DNA from: Zymomonas mobilis subsp. pomaceae ATCC 29192
GTDB lineage: Bacteria > Pseudomonadota > Alphaproteobacteria > Sphingomonadales > Sphingomonadaceae
NCBI RefSeq assembly: GCF_000218875.1
Contig: NC_015709.1
Span: 1,681,001 to 1,745,000, forward strand
DNA: 64,000 nucleotides
Direction: 5' to 3'
Shown here: positions 54,147 through 64,000 of the stretch, piece by piece
Layout: every line of letters begins with the position of its first letter
Numbering within the stretch: position 1 is the first letter of the stretch
Made by a program: the position numbers and the translations under genes
The notes under the pieces: generated by a model
Told to the model about the DNA's origin: nothing
What the model saw: the letters and a program-made list of their open reading frames with translations, nothing else
Database searches by the model: none

Positions 54147-57100
54147 ATGCCTAAAAGAACCGATCTTCAATCGATTATGATTATCGGCGCTGGCCCGATC
54201 GTCATTGGTCAGGCCTGTGAGTTCGATTATTCCGGTACACAGGCGTGTAAAGCCCTGCGGGAAGAGGGCTATCGGGTTATTCTGGTCAATTCCAATCCGG
54301 CCACCATTATGACCGATCCCGATATGGCGGATGCAACCTACATCGAACCCATTACACCCGAAGTTGTTGCCCGTATTATTGAAAAAGAACGCCCCGATGC
54401 GTTGTTGCCTACCATGGGGGGGCAGACCGCTTTAAATACCGCTTTAGCCTTGGCGCGTGATGGGACGTTAGAGAAGTACGGCTGTGAAATGATAGGCGCG
54501 GATGCGACTGCCATTGATAAGGCAGAAGACCGCTTAAAATTTCGTCAGGCGATGGATAAAATTGGACTTGAAAGTCCGCGTTCTTCTGTCGCGCATTCAT
54601 TGGAAGAGGCCTTGGATGGCCTTGCCCATGTGGGTTTACCTACCATTATTCGGCCTTCTTTTACTATGGGCGGAACGGGTGGCGGGGTCGCCTATAATAA
54701 AGAAGAATTTATCGATATTGTTTCCGGCGGTTTAGCGGCTTCTCCCACGCGTGAAGTGCTGATCGAAGAATCAGTCATTGGTTGGAAAGAATACGAAATG
54801 GAGGTCGTTCGCGACCGCCATGATAACTGTATCATCATTTGTTCGATTGAAAATATCGACCCTATGGGGGTGCATACCGGAGATTCTATCACAGTTGCGC
54901 CTGCATTAACCATGACTGATAAAGAATATCAGATTATGCGAAATGCCGCGATCGCAGTATTACGGGAAATCGGGGTTGAAACGGGTGGCTCAAATGTGCA
55001 GTTTGCCTTAAATCCTGAAAATGGCCGACTAGTGGTGATCGAGATGAATCCACGGGTTAGCCGTTCTTCTGCGCTTGCCTCCAAAGCAACGGGATTTCCT
55101 ATTGCCAAAGTGGCTACTAAATTAGCCGTAGGCTATACCCTTGATGAAATTACTAATGATATAACGGGGGCAACGCCGGCTAGTTTTGAGCCGACAATTG
55201 ACTATATCGTTACAAAAATACCGCGTTTCGCCTTTGAAAAATTTAAAAATGCAAAACCCTTACTGACAACCGCTATGAAGTCGGTTGGCGAAGTGATGGC
55301 GATTGGTCGTTCCTTCCCTGAAAGTCTGCAAAAGGCGTTACGGGGACTTGAAAGCGGTCTTTCGGGTCTCGATCCGGTTGAAAATTTAGTAGGCGCCAAT
55401 CACTCTGTTATTGAGGCTGAATTAGCCAAGCCGACGCCTGATCGCTTATTAGTAGCCGCGCAAGCCTTACGGGAAGGCATGACCGTTGCTGAAATCTGCC
55501 ATATTACGGCTTATGATCCATGGTTTATCGAAAGATTAGCCGAAATCATTACTGCTGAAAATCAGATTATCAAAAATGGCCTGCCTTTGGATGCGGAAGC
55601 CTTTCGTCAGTTGAAATCGCTCGGCTTCTCTGACCAACGCCTTGCTAAACTGGCGCTCGAATCCTCGAATATCCGTGGATTGGGGCAGGCGCAGGCGGCG
55701 GGCTCGGGTATTGTTCACGACGCTCTGACGGCCATGACAGGCGGTATTACAGAACAAGAAGTGCGTGCACTCCGTCACAGTCTGAATATCCGACCCGTCT
55801 TTAAGCGTATTGATAGTTGCGCTGCCGAATTTGAAGCCAAAACGCCCTATATGTATTCCACTTATGAAGCGCCTTTCTTTGGCGAAGCGATATGCGAATC
55901 GCAACCGACAGATAGAAAGAAGGTCGTTATTTTGGGGGGCGGTCCCAACCGAATTGGGCAGGGCTTAGAATTTGATTATTGCTGTTGTCATGCCTGTTTT
56001 GCCTTGGAAGCGGTGGGTTATGAGACAATCATGATCAACTGTAATCCAGAAACGGTTTCAACTGATTACGACACCTCCGACCGCTTGTACTTTGAGCCAT
56101 TAACGGGCGAAGATGTGCTAGAAATCCTGTATAAAGAACAGCAAAAAGGTACCCTTGCTGGTGTTATTGTGCAGTTTGGAGGCCAGACGCCTTTGAAATT
56201 GGCGGCTGAAATCGAAAAGGCCGGTATTACTATCTTGGGCACTAGCCCTGATGCGATTGATCTGGCCGAAGATCGTGAACGCTTTTCAGCCTTGGTAACT
56301 CAGTTAGGGCTGTTACAACCTGCCAATGGCATCGCGCGGAGCCGTGATGAAGCGATTACGGTTGCTGAACGTATCGGTTATCCGATTTTAATCCGACCTT
56401 CCTATGTTTTAGGGGGGCGCGCGATGGAAATCATTGATAGCCCTCGTCAGCTTGACGACTACATTCATACAGCGGTTAAGGTATCGGGAGAATCTCCGGT
56501 ACTTATTGATCAATATCTTCGCGATGCTATCGAAGTTGATGTTGATGCTATTGCTGACGGGGATGATGTCGTTGTCGCAGGCATTCTTCAACATATTGAA
56601 GAAGCGGGTATCCATTCAGGCGATAGCGCCTGTTCTATTCCGCCTTATAGCCTGCCTGAAAATATTATTGCCGAGATTAAAACTCAAACTGATAAGTTAG
56701 CGCGCGCTTTAAAGGTGCAAGGGCTAATGAATGTTCAATTTGCAGTTAAGGATGGTCAGGTTTACCTTATCGAGGTTAATCCCCGAGCCAGCCGTACGGT
56801 ACCTTTTGTTGCGAAAGCCGATGGCCGACCTGTTGCACAGGTGGCTGCACGGGTCATGGCAGGTGAGAAATTACGCAATTTGCCGGAAATCAGTTGGCCC
56901 AAAGGCTATACCGCCGTCAAAGAAGCGGTTTTCCCTTGGGCGCGTTTCCCTGGGGTTGATCCTGTATTATCCCCGGAAATGAAATCCACGGGTGAAGTCA
57001 TGGGAATCGATATAGATTTCCCGATGGCTTTTGCCAAAGCACAGCTGGCTGCCGGTAATGCTTTACCACGCTCAGGAACTTTCTTTATTTCAGTAAAAGA

Positions 57101-57479
57101 TAGTGACAAAGCCCAGATTGTGGAATCTTTACGGGCTTTAACCGATTTGGGTATTAAATTGGTTGCTACTGATGGCACAGCCAACTACCTAAAAGAGCAG
57201 GGTGTTCCCGTAGATCGGGTTAATAAAGTACGGCAAGGTAGACCCCATATTGTGGATCTTATCAAAGATGGTGCTATTGCTTTAGTGGTCAATACAACAG
57301 AAGGATGGCAGTCGCTTCAGGATTCGGCCTCTATCCGCTCTTCGGTTGTTTTAGCACCTGTGCCTTATTTCACGACAGCCGCTGCGGCTGTGATCGCCGC
57401 TGAAGCTATTGTCGCAATTAAAGCGCGAAAGCTTGAAGTCCGCTCTTTACAATCCTATCATGCCTTGATGCACGTCTGA
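54147..57479 (+). CDS. carB: Carbamoyl-phosphate synthase large subunit CarB
   Basis: Synthetase subunit with two ATP-grasp halves making carbamoyl phosphate for pyrimidine and arginine synthesis. Length is about 1110 residues. [20 protein letters not shown] at the N-terminus and [19 protein letters not shown] in the second half are the paired signatures. The C-terminal allosteric domain has [23 protein letters not shown]. The ATG at 54147 follows a GTG at 54144; TAAGG upstream fits the ATG. It follows carA. Confidence 0.97.
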   Translation: MPKRTDLQSIMIIGAGPIVIGQACEFDYSGTQACKALREEGYRVILVNSNPATIMTDPDMADATYIEPITPEVVARIIEKERPDALLPTMGGQTALNTALALARDGTLEKYGCEMIGADATAIDKAEDRLKFRQAMDKIGLESPRSSVAHSLEEALDGLAHVGLPTIIRPSFTMGGTGGGVAYNKEEFIDIVSGGLAASPTREVLIEESVIGWKEYEMEVVRDRHDNCIIICSIENIDPMGVHTGDSITVAPALTMTDKEYQIMRNAAIAVLREIGVETGGSNVQFALNPENGRLVVIEMNPRVSRSSALASKATGFPIAKVATKLAVGYTLDEITNDITGATPASFEPTIDYIVTKIPRFAFEKFKNAKPLLTTAMKSVGEVMAIGRSFPESLQKALRGLESGLSGLDPVENLVGANHSVIEAELAKPTPDRLLVAAQALREGMTVAEICHITAYDPWFIERLAEIITAENQIIKNGLPLDAEAFRQLKSLGFSDQRLAKLALESSNIRGLGQAQAAGSGIVHDALTAMTGGITEQEVRALRHSLNIRPVFKRIDSCAAEFEAKTPYMYSTYEAPFFGEAICESQPTDRKKVVILGGGPNRIGQGLEFDYCCCHACFALEAVGYETIMINCNPETVSTDYDTSDRLYFEPLTGEDVLEILYKEQQKGTLAGVIVQFGGQTPLKLAAEIEKAGITILGTSPDAIDLAEDRERFSALVTQLGLLQPANGIARSRDEAITVAERIGYPILIRPSYVLGGRAMEIIDSPRQLDDYIHTAVKVSGESPVLIDQYLRDAIEVDVDAIADGDDVVVAGILQHIEEAGIHSGDSACSIPPYSLPENIIAEIKTQTDKLARALKVQGLMNVQFAVKDGQVYLIEVNPRASRTVPFVAKADGRPVAQVAARVMAGEKLRNLPEISWPKGYTAVKEAVFPWARFPGVDPVLSPEMKSTGEVMGIDIDFPMAFAKAQLAAGNALPRSGTFFISVKDSDKAQIVESLRALTDLGIKLVATDGTANYLKEQGVPVDRVNKVRQGRPHIVDLIKDGAIALVVNTTEGWQSLQDSASIRSSVVLAPVPYFTTAAAAVIAAEAIVAIKARKLEVRSLQSYHALMHV

Positions 57480-57560
57480 TCCCAGCCATTTGTTGAGTGC
57501 TAATGGGGTTATATTTAGCCCTTTATGGGATTTACTTTTATCGTTTAGGGGATATTGCCT

Positions 57561-58037
57561 ATGGCAGCCCAAGAAAAAATACCAATGCTTATTGAAGGTC
57601 ATCATATGTTGACCGAGGAGCTGGCTCGATTACAGGCTGAAAGGCCTAAAATCATCGACGCGATCGAAGAAGCGCGCGCGCATGGTGACTTGTCTGAAAA
57701 TGCAGAATATCATGCTGCCAAAGAACGGCAAGGACAAGTCGAAGCGATGGTTGCCGATATTGAAGGCAAACTGAGTCGCGCACTTATCATCGATCCCAAG
57801 ACGCTATCAGGTGATAAAGTCATCTTCGGGGCGACCGTGCATCTCTTAGATGAAGATGATAAACCGGTTAAATATCAAATCGTCGGTCAGACCGAAGCAA
57901 ACGCCAAAAGTGGTCGAATTTCTTATAATTCACCCCTTGGACGCGCTTTAATTGGCCGTAAAGTTGATGATGAAATCGAGGTGACTGTACCTTCAGGTGA
58001 CCGCTATTATCTGATTTCCAAAATTGAATTTATTTAA
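57561..58037 (+). CDS. greA: Transcription elongation factor GreA
   Basis: Stimulates RNA cleavage in backtracked RNA polymerase. The N-terminal coiled coil ([39 protein letters not shown]) carries the DLSENAEY tip, with Asp and Glu at the catalytic end. The C-terminal FKBP-like domain has [20 protein letters not shown]. The ATG at 57561, with AGGGG eight bases upstream, gives 158 residues; the TTG at 57555 is less likely. It lies 81 bp after carB, a frequent order. Confidence 0.97.
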   Translation: MAAQEKIPMLIEGHHMLTEELARLQAERPKIIDAIEEARAHGDLSENAEYHAAKERQGQVEAMVADIEGKLSRALIIDPKTLSGDKVIFGATVHLLDEDDKPVKYQIVGQTEANAKSGRISYNSPLGRALIGRKVDDEIEVTVPSGDRYYLISKIEFI

Positions 58038-58053
58038 GCTTGGATTTTAGGGC

Positions 58054-58692
58054 GTGAGGCTGCCTCCTGCTCGCGCAACCATTGGATTGGTTATTATAAC
58101 CTCTGGTTTTTGGCTTGCGTCGATACTGACTCATCATCAGGATTTATGGGCTATGGCGGCTGGTTTTATACCAGCTCGTCTAAATGGCTGGCATTCTGGT
58201 ATCCCTTCATTGCCGTTTTGGCTGACACCCCTTTCAGCTACGGTGGTACATGAAGGGATATTGCATCTTGGTTTCAACATGTTGATGCTGGCTTTTTGTG
58301 GCCGCTATGTTGAAATGGTAATTGGCAGCGGCAATTTTGTTTTTCTTTATATCGTCGGCGCTTATGTCTCGGCCTTTTCGCAATATTGGATTAACCCAAC
58401 CAGTTATTATCCAATGATAGGGGCTAGTGGGGCTATATCGGCTTTATTTGGGGCATATGCGCTTTTATTTGGCCAAGAGCGCCAGTTTTTTTCTTATCGT
58501 TGGTTAAACCATCTTATTCATATTTTCTGGTTGGCTAGTGCTTGGATTATTATTCAAACCCTGATCGGTTTTAGCGAAAGCAATGATATTTCGATTGCGA
58601 CTCCTGCTCATATCGGGGGATTTTTAATTGGTCTTCTTCTCATTCGTCCGTTGCTACGTTTCCATTATCATAAAAGATTTATTAATTTTTAA
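58054..58692 (+). CDS. Rhomboid family intramembrane serine protease
   Basis: Polytopic protease of 212 residues with about six hydrophobic segments. HLGFN (71-75) provides the oxyanion-side His and Asn, GASG (123-126) has the catalytic Ser125, and AHIGGF supplies catalytic His186. Start is GTG at 58054, 16 bp after the greA stop, so it is likely cotranscribed with greA. Substrates cannot be predicted. Confidence 0.92.
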   Translation: MRLPPARATIGLVIITSGFWLASILTHHQDLWAMAAGFIPARLNGWHSGIPSLPFWLTPLSATVVHEGILHLGFNMLMLAFCGRYVEMVIGSGNFVFLYIVGAYVSAFSQYWINPTSYYPMIGASGAISALFGAYALLFGQERQFFSYRWLNHLIHIFWLASAWIIIQTLIGFSESNDISIATPAHIGGFLIGLLLIRPLLRFHYHKRFINF

Positions 58693-58764
58693 AAATTGGA
58701 TCTTTATAAAAAAGACCAAAAACGGCGACGGCGATTAGTCCTTATTTTTTAACCTACACATATT

Positions 58765-59349
58765 TTATTCAGCACGCGCCTGAAGCATGGCTACTAATGC
58801 ATCAAAACCTTTATGTTCTACCACTGAATCAAAATCTGCACGTTGTGTTATCAAAAGATTAATACCAGCTACCGTCATATTGCTGACTTTATAGCCGTCC
58901 GCTGTTTTATCCAGCGTCCAAATGACATTGACGGGCTGTGCCCCTGTTTTAGTGACTTGGGATAAAACCGCCGCCCCATCACCAGCCGGAATAATACGAA
59001 TAATTTTAACTTTGGCAGAAGTATAATCCGAGATGCGATTCGCATAAGTGTTAATAATAAAATTAGGTAAGGCCTTTTGATACGCTGCTAGTTGCTCTGA
59101 GGTTATCTGGGGTTTCCAGCGCCGAATCAGACTATCGCCGATTTGGTCAACTTCAAAATATTGTCCTAATAAAGTTCTGAATTTTTGGCGCGCATGGGAT
59201 TGATCATTGGATTTTGCAATGGTCAAACCTTCATCTATCAGCCCATTGATTAAACCCGAAGGCGTCTGGCTATCAATAGCCGCTACTACTGGTGCTGCCA
59301 TGGAAACAAAAATAGCGGGAATAGTAAAGTTTTTCAGGATGCTTTTCAT
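58765..59349 (-). CDS. MlaC/Ttg2D-type phospholipid-binding periplasmic protein (orphan)
   Basis: Protein of 194 residues with a signal peptide (about 1-24). LLGQYFEVDQIGDSLIRRWKP, then ISDYTSAKVKIIRIIPAG and VIWTLDKTADGYKVSNMTVAGINL are the MlaC/toluene-tolerance hallmarks. Classical MlaC ferries phospholipids between outer and inner membranes with MlaBDEF. None of those genes is adjacent. A close relative, HpnM, occurs with hopanoid genes, so a hopanoid role is possible. AGGAG precedes the ATG. Upstream lie two palindromes at 59504 and 59549. Confidence 0.87.
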   Translation of the reverse strand: MKSILKNFTIPAIFVSMAAPVVAAIDSQTPSGLINGLIDEGLTIAKSNDQSHARQKFRTLLGQYFEVDQIGDSLIRRWKPQITSEQLAAYQKALPNFIINTYANRISDYTSAKVKIIRIIPAGDGAAVLSQVTKTGAQPVNVIWTLDKTADGYKVSNMTVAGINLLITQRADFDSVVEHKGFDALVAMLQARAE

Positions 59350-59503
59350 AATTCTCCTTTCTCGGACTAATGTCGGAGAAGTCGGTTTTCAAAGCGGAAG
59401 CCATATTTTGGCATCTTGCTGATTCGACCGATGTTCAGAAGTAAGGAGAATGACCTGTGGGAGCCCAGATATTTCTCTACGGTTATTTCGGGCGAATCAA
59501 TAA

Positions 59504-59560
59504 TACTAGTCAGTACAAAAAATATACTATGGCGTATATATAAAATCATACTGACCAGTA
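59504..59560 (-). promoter_or_regulatory. Paired palindromic operator-like sites upstream of mlaC-like gene
   Basis: TACTAGTCAGTA at 59504-59515 and TACTGACCAGTA at 59549-59560 share a TACT/CAGTA half-site. The second is a perfect TACTG-AC-CAGTA palindrome; the first has one mismatch. Their centres are 45 bp apart, and they sit 155-211 bp upstream of the mlaC-like start, overlapping AT-rich promoter-like sequence. This is the layout of a TetR- or MarR-type repressor site. No such regulator gene is in the window. Confidence 0.45.
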
Positions 59561-59605
59561 CAGCCTACAAATCGTTATCTGAACCGTGATTGAATTCTTT
59601 TCTTT

Positions 59606-59923
59606 TTAGGAAGGGTTGGGCTCATTCTTCTTAAAGAAAGAAAAGATAAGTCGGATAACCATTCCTCCAAGAGAGGAACGCCACAGGAAGAAAAAACCAA
59701 GACCACTAGCGGCGGCTACGGCCACAATAGGACGTTGCTGGGCTTCTTGATTAAGGCGATTAACCGTTTTTTTTCCGGTTTTTACGACTGATTTGACAAG
59801 ACTACGCGCAATTGATCCTGGACGTAGATGATTGGTAACATCATCCAGCGAAACCATAAGCTTCATACGCGCTTGTTCTGCCTCAGCTTTTTTTCGATTA
59901 ATTTTAGAAGTATGGAGCATCAT
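59606..59923 (-). CDS. Small membrane-anchored protein of YqjD/YqjE-like cluster
   Basis: Basic protein of about 105 residues. The start at 59923 or 59920 (MMLHTSKINRKK) follows AAGGAT; the open frame to 59962 adds a short leader unlike a family start. A charged N-terminal part precedes a single hydrophobic helix near the C-terminus (PIVAVAAASGLGFFFLWRSS). This is the DUF883/DUF3618-like layout, though the match is weak. It is downstream of the holin-like gene, separated by about 61 bp, and probably in one operon. Confidence 0.72.
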   Translation of the reverse strand: MMLHTSKINRKKAEAEQARMKLMVSLDDVTNHLRPGSIARSLVKSVVKTGKKTVNRLNQEAQQRPIVAVAAASGLGFFFLWRSSLGGMVIRLIFSFFKKNEPNPS

Positions 59924-59984
59924 ATCCTTGCCTTGTTTCAGGCAGTTTCCTTTCAGAATCACAGCCTTTGGGTGAAACGGAAAC

Positions 59985-60506
59985 CTATTGCGATGGATTC
60001 ACAAGCCAATGACGCGCTACCAATACTAAAACCACCGCAACCGGTAAGGCGACACCAGCATAAATCAGACCTGCTCCCAAAGCCCCAACAACGTGGATAA
60101 GAGCAATGAAAATACCTACCAGAAGACCAATCAAACCCACTATCGCTAAAGCCACGGCTAATACCAATGCAGCAGCAGCCTTAGCGATACGTTTGACGCG
60201 TACGACGATAATCTCGCGACAAAGGTCTATTTCACGATCGAAAAAGTCTCTTCCTGCCTGAATTAAATTTTGGAAGGACTGAAAAATACCTGTATCTTCA
60301 TAGATCAAATCATTTTCATCAGCCGCTTCTTGTTCTAATTCATCTTCCTCTAAATTCGCTTCTGCGCGTGCAACCGCTGCTTCGTCATCCTCTAATCCCA
60401 TAGCGACTTTTTCTGCCGCTACGGGATCAATTTCAGCATGAGACAAAGCCGTAGCAATATCTTCGGAAGTTTGAAGGTCTTTTTCGCTTGGGTTATGAAG
60501 CGTCAA
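59985..60506 (-). CDS. YqjE/phage-holin-family (DUF1469-like) membrane protein
   Basis: Protein of 173 residues. An acidic N-terminal third (Glu/Asp/Ala rich to about 70) leads to FQSFQNLIQAGRDFFDREID, then two membrane helices at about 107-135 and 140-165 with a Gly-rich turn. The two-TM YqjE or holin-like family is found beside YqjD-like genes and is associated with envelope stress, but the function is unknown. It starts two bases after the stop of the upstream gene, so the operon is clear. Confidence 0.78.
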   Translation of the reverse strand: MTLHNPSEKDLQTSEDIATALSHAEIDPVAAEKVAMGLEDDEAAVARAEANLEEDELEQEAADENDLIYEDTGIFQSFQNLIQAGRDFFDREIDLCREIIVVRVKRIAKAAAALVLAVALAIVGLIGLLVGIFIALIHVVGALGAGLIYAGVALPVAVVLVLVARHWLVNPSQ

Positions 60507-60508
60507 TG

Positions 60509-61126
60509 TTAGGAATCCTGCTGGCTACTGTCAGAAGAAGGGGCACTGCTTTCCTGATGATTACAGTGGTGATTTTCTTCACATTTACGCTTTCTGTGGC
60601 TGACAAAGCGATAAAGAGCGTATCCCATGGCAGCCGCGACACCCGCTGAGACAACAGGATTACGGCGGATGATACCGTGGCCGCCTTTTGTCAGATCAGC
60701 TAATTTTTTATTTTTAATGGTTTGCGACAATTTTCCGATATGCTTTGAAGCTTTATGCATATAATCGCCATAAGAACTACCAAAGTTTTCAGCAACTAAT
60801 TCTGCTGTCTGATCGACAATTTTGGCGACATTGTTAACAGCCTCAATGGCTTTATGACGACCATCTTCGCCAATTTCATGAAGTTTACCATTCGTAAAAT
60901 GGTGATCATGCAACAAATGATGAAGCTTACTTTCTTTTTTTTCAGTATGATCTTTAGCATCGGATAAGTGTGACATCACCTTACCTGCAACATGAGAAGC
61001 CGATTTTGCTAAGGGATGACCTGTCTCATGAGCCTGTTCTTTAACGGCCTTAACGCCCTTTTCTGCCTGATTTTCGGCATTTTTTGCAGATGATTCTACA
61101 TCTGACGTGGTTTTATTTTCGGCCAT
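60509..61126 (-). CDS. YqjD/DUF883-like ribosome- or membrane-associated protein
   Basis: Protein of 205 residues. A charged, Ala/Lys/His-rich helical N-terminal region (to about 150) contains HKAIEAVNNVAKIVDQTAEL and resembles the amphipathic domain of YqjD/ElaB. It ends in a Gly/Ala-rich membrane helix (NPVVSAGVAAAMGYALYRFV, about 155-175) and a short His/Ser-rich tail with KCEENHHCNH. In Escherichia coli such proteins tether ribosomes to the membrane in stationary phase. It leads the operon and is divergent from eno. Confidence 0.75.
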   Translation of the reverse strand: MAENKTTSDVESSAKNAENQAEKGVKAVKEQAHETGHPLAKSASHVAGKVMSHLSDAKDHTEKKESKLHHLLHDHHFTNGKLHEIGEDGRHKAIEAVNNVAKIVDQTAELVAENFGSSYGDYMHKASKHIGKLSQTIKNKKLADLTKGGHGIIRRNPVVSAGVAAAMGYALYRFVSHRKRKCEENHHCNHQESSAPSSDSSQQDS

Positions 61127-61223
61127 TGTCTATCTCCAGTCACTCAATACGGAAAAAATAATCACTCTCTTCTGATTATAGAATCGCATGAGAAGCGATA
61201 ACGTTTCACCATAAGCAATATAA

Positions 61224-62615
<1,392 letters not shown>

Positions 62616-62706
62616 GAATCGCAGCTAGAATCGGTTTTTAAACGGCTCTAACTGAATGGGGACATTGAGCCTTGATTTATCGCTTAAAGCGGTAATTATA
62701 GGCTTC

Positions 62707-63024
62707 ATGTCCCTGATTCGTTCAAAAAATAGCCTTTTTCGTGCCGCGATTGGTCCCGCCCTTATGTTGCTTGTGCTGGGGGTTTTTATCGGTAATGCCC
62801 TTGTCGGGGTAAATGGTCTGTTTTCTCTTGATGGATATCGTCAGAAGCTTGCTATCCGAAAAACGGAATTAGCGGCTTTGGAAGCACAGAAAAACCAGCT
62901 TGCCAATCGAATTGCGCTCCTTAATCCTAAGGCTACTGATCCTGATTATGCTGATGAATTAGTCCGCAAAGAAACCCGTCAAATTAGACCTGATGAGGTT
63001 TTGATTCTGGATAATCAGAAGTAA
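62707..63024 (+). CDS. ftsB: Septum formation initiator FtsB-like protein
   Basis: Small bitopic divisome protein. The start at 62707 (MSLIRSKNSLFR) has TATAGG upstream and gives about 105 residues; an upstream ATG at 62656 is less likely. A membrane helix (about 13-34) is followed by a coiled coil, RKTELAALEAQKNQLANRIALL, and a DPDYADELVRKETRQIRPDEVLIL end, matching FtsB/DivIC. It lies 91 bp after eno, as in most proteobacteria. Confidence 0.9.
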   Translation: MSLIRSKNSLFRAAIGPALMLLVLGVFIGNALVGVNGLFSLDGYRQKLAIRKTELAALEAQKNQLANRIALLNPKATDPDYADELVRKETRQIRPDEVLILDNQK

Positions 63025-63057
63025 TTTTTACGATTTCTTGCTATTTTTATAAAAAAT

Positions 63058-63091
63058 CAGGGTATTTTTCACCTTAGAAAAAAATACCCTG
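63058..63091. terminator. Bidirectional hairpin between ftsB and pirin gene
   Basis: CAGGGTATTTTT (63058-63069) pairs perfectly with AAAAATACCCTG (63080-63091) around a 10-nt loop. On the minus strand ATTTTTTATAAA follows, which suits termination of the pirin gene. It lies 34 bp after ftsB. The T-run on the plus strand is weaker. Confidence 0.75.
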
Positions 63092-63194
63092 TGCCTTTCA
63101 GTATAATTTCATTCTAAATAGACAATTTTTTCTGTTCTATGGGCGGAATCTATTTTGATTAGAAAATATTCTGTCCATTTTGTTTTTAGCAGAT

Positions 63195-64000
63195 TTAGTT
63201 CTTTATTTCTCCGAAATGTCCGCTGTTAAAATCACGGACAGCTTGCTTTATTTCTTCTTGGCTGTTCATTACAAAGGGGCCATAGCCAACGACCTCTTCT
63301 TTGATAGGCTCACCACTTAATAACAAGAAGGTGCTCTCTTCTTCGGCAGTTATGCTGAGACTATCGCCTTCTGCGCTCGCTGTGACAACATCCGCTTGTC
63401 GTAAGGTAGTTTCGCTATTTACTCGCAGCAGCCCCTTTACAGCGATTAAATGTGTTGTCCGCCCTTCTTTTAGCGGTAGTTTAACGGTTTTCCCTTGATG
63501 AATATGGACGTCCCAAACATCCATCGGGGTGAACGTTTTGGCTGCCCCCTTCTGTCCCTCATAATCACCTGCGATAATTCTTAATGCGCCGCTGTTTTCT
63601 GGCAAAGATACTGTGGGTATTTTTTCCTTCACAATCGCCTGATAATGAGGGGATGTCATTTTATCTTTAGCAGGTAGATTTACCCACAGTTGAATCATCT
63701 GAAGCCGACCCCCTTTTTTTGTGAAAGCCTCAGAATGAAATTCTTCGTGTAAAATACCAGAACCCGCAGTCATCCATTGAACATCGCCGACCCCGATAAC
63801 CCCGCCTTTGCCACTTGAATCGCGATGAGCGACTTCTCCTTCATAGACAATAGTAACGGTTTCAAAACCCCGATGGGGATGTTGGCCAACACCTCTTTGA
63901 TGCTGACTTGGTTCAAAATCCACAGGCCCCGCAAAATCCAGCAATAAAAAAGGACTAAACTGAGCATTATGATCACGATAGGAAAATAATGTCTGTACGG
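63195..64000 (-). CDS. Pirin family protein (5' end outside window)
   Basis: Cupin-fold protein with quercetinase-like or redox-regulatory relatives. The metal-binding N-terminal cupin HPHRGFETVTIVYEGEVAHRD and the following GVGDVQWMTAGSGILHEEFHS are intact. The frame stays open to the right edge (TLFSYRDHNAQFSPFLLLDFAGP), so the true start is outside; an internal TTG at 63944 is not the start. The second half has TTHLIAVKGLLRV and ends GHFGEIKN. About 268 residues are visible. Confidence 0.93.
   Translation of the reverse strand, partial: VQTLFSYRDHNAQFSPFLLLDFAGPVDFEPSQHQRGVGQHPHRGFETVTIVYEGEVAHRDSSGKGGVIGVGDVQWMTAGSGILHEEFHSEAFTKKGGRLQMIQLWVNLPAKDKMTSPHYQAIVKEKIPTVSLPENSGALRIIAGDYEGQKGAAKTFTPMDVWDVHIHQGKTVKLPLKEGRTTHLIAVKGLLRVNSETTLRQADVVTASAEGDSLSITAEEESTFLLLSGEPIKEEVVGYGPFVMNSQEEIKQAVRDFNSGHFGEIKN

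Noticed and set aside
59367-59549. A 60-codon ORF upstream of the mlaC-like gene
   Set aside because: It overlaps the promoter and palindromes, has no RBS and no recognisable similarity.

Overview
The window looks like chromosomal DNA of a Sphingomonadales alphaproteobacterium, most probably Zymomonas mobilis. The strongest single pointer is a gluconolactonase (19408-20478) with a twin-arginine leader, as expected for the periplasmic gluconolactonase of Zymomonas. Intermediate GC, AT-rich spacers and the gene neighbourhoods (proA-nadD-rsfS-rlmH-envC-ctpA, secB beside a Tim44-domain gene and mltA, rpmH-rnpA-yidD-yidC-engB, dnaG-rpoD near carAB) agree. The organism name is inferred from recall, not from a search.

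Layout. 1-5250 (minus): proA, nadD, rsfS, rlmH, an EnvC-like protein and a ctpA cut by the left edge. 5300-13050 (minus): a small secreted protein, ftsH, tilS, a CpoB/YbgF-like protein, a RodZ-like protein, a degenerate peroxiredoxin and ubiG. 13100-17800 (plus): lysC, a nitronate monooxygenase-like gene and ptsP. 17850-21500 (minus): a serine hydrolase, gnl and a family-5 uracil-DNA glycosylase. 21600-31200: folK, tRNA-Lys, mfd, recG, tyrS and anmK. 31350-34500 (minus): a small membrane protein, an Smr protein, mltA and a Tim44-domain protein. 34900-39000 (plus): secB, murJ, trpS and a Gly/Trp-repeat lipoprotein. 39090-44070 (minus): dapE, ynfA, then engB, yidC, yidD, rnpA and rpmH. 44350-46600 (plus): comM and a TrmO-like gene. 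46800-52660 (minus): rpoD, dnaG, an AEC permease and yqeY. 52900-58700 (plus): carA, carB, greA and a rhomboid protease. 58760-61130 (minus): an orphan MlaC and three small membrane or stress-type proteins. 61300-64000: eno and ftsB (plus), and a pirin gene cut by the right edge (minus).

Most of the window is core housekeeping: envelope assembly (yidC, secB, murJ, mltA, ftsB, anmK, dapE, rodZ-like), replication, repair and transcription (dnaG, rpoD, mfd, recG, greA, udg), translation (tyrS, trpS, tilS, rlmH, rsfS, rpmH, rnpA) and biosynthesis (carAB, lysC, proA, nadD, folK, ubiG). I saw no insertion sequence, prophage, CRISPR array, toxin-antitoxin pair or defence island. I found no clear new multi-gene system.

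The points most worth a second look are: rpmH (L34) lying wholly inside the only ATG-initiated reading frame of rnpA; a probable frameshifted small gene next to secB that is absent from a plain ORF list; two palindromic operator-like sites upstream of an orphan mlaC; a peroxiredoxin that has lost the Pro and Thr of its active-site motif; a tRNA-Lys with two purine-purine mismatches in the anticodon stem; and an in-frame 69-nt duplication in the Gly/Trp lipoprotein.
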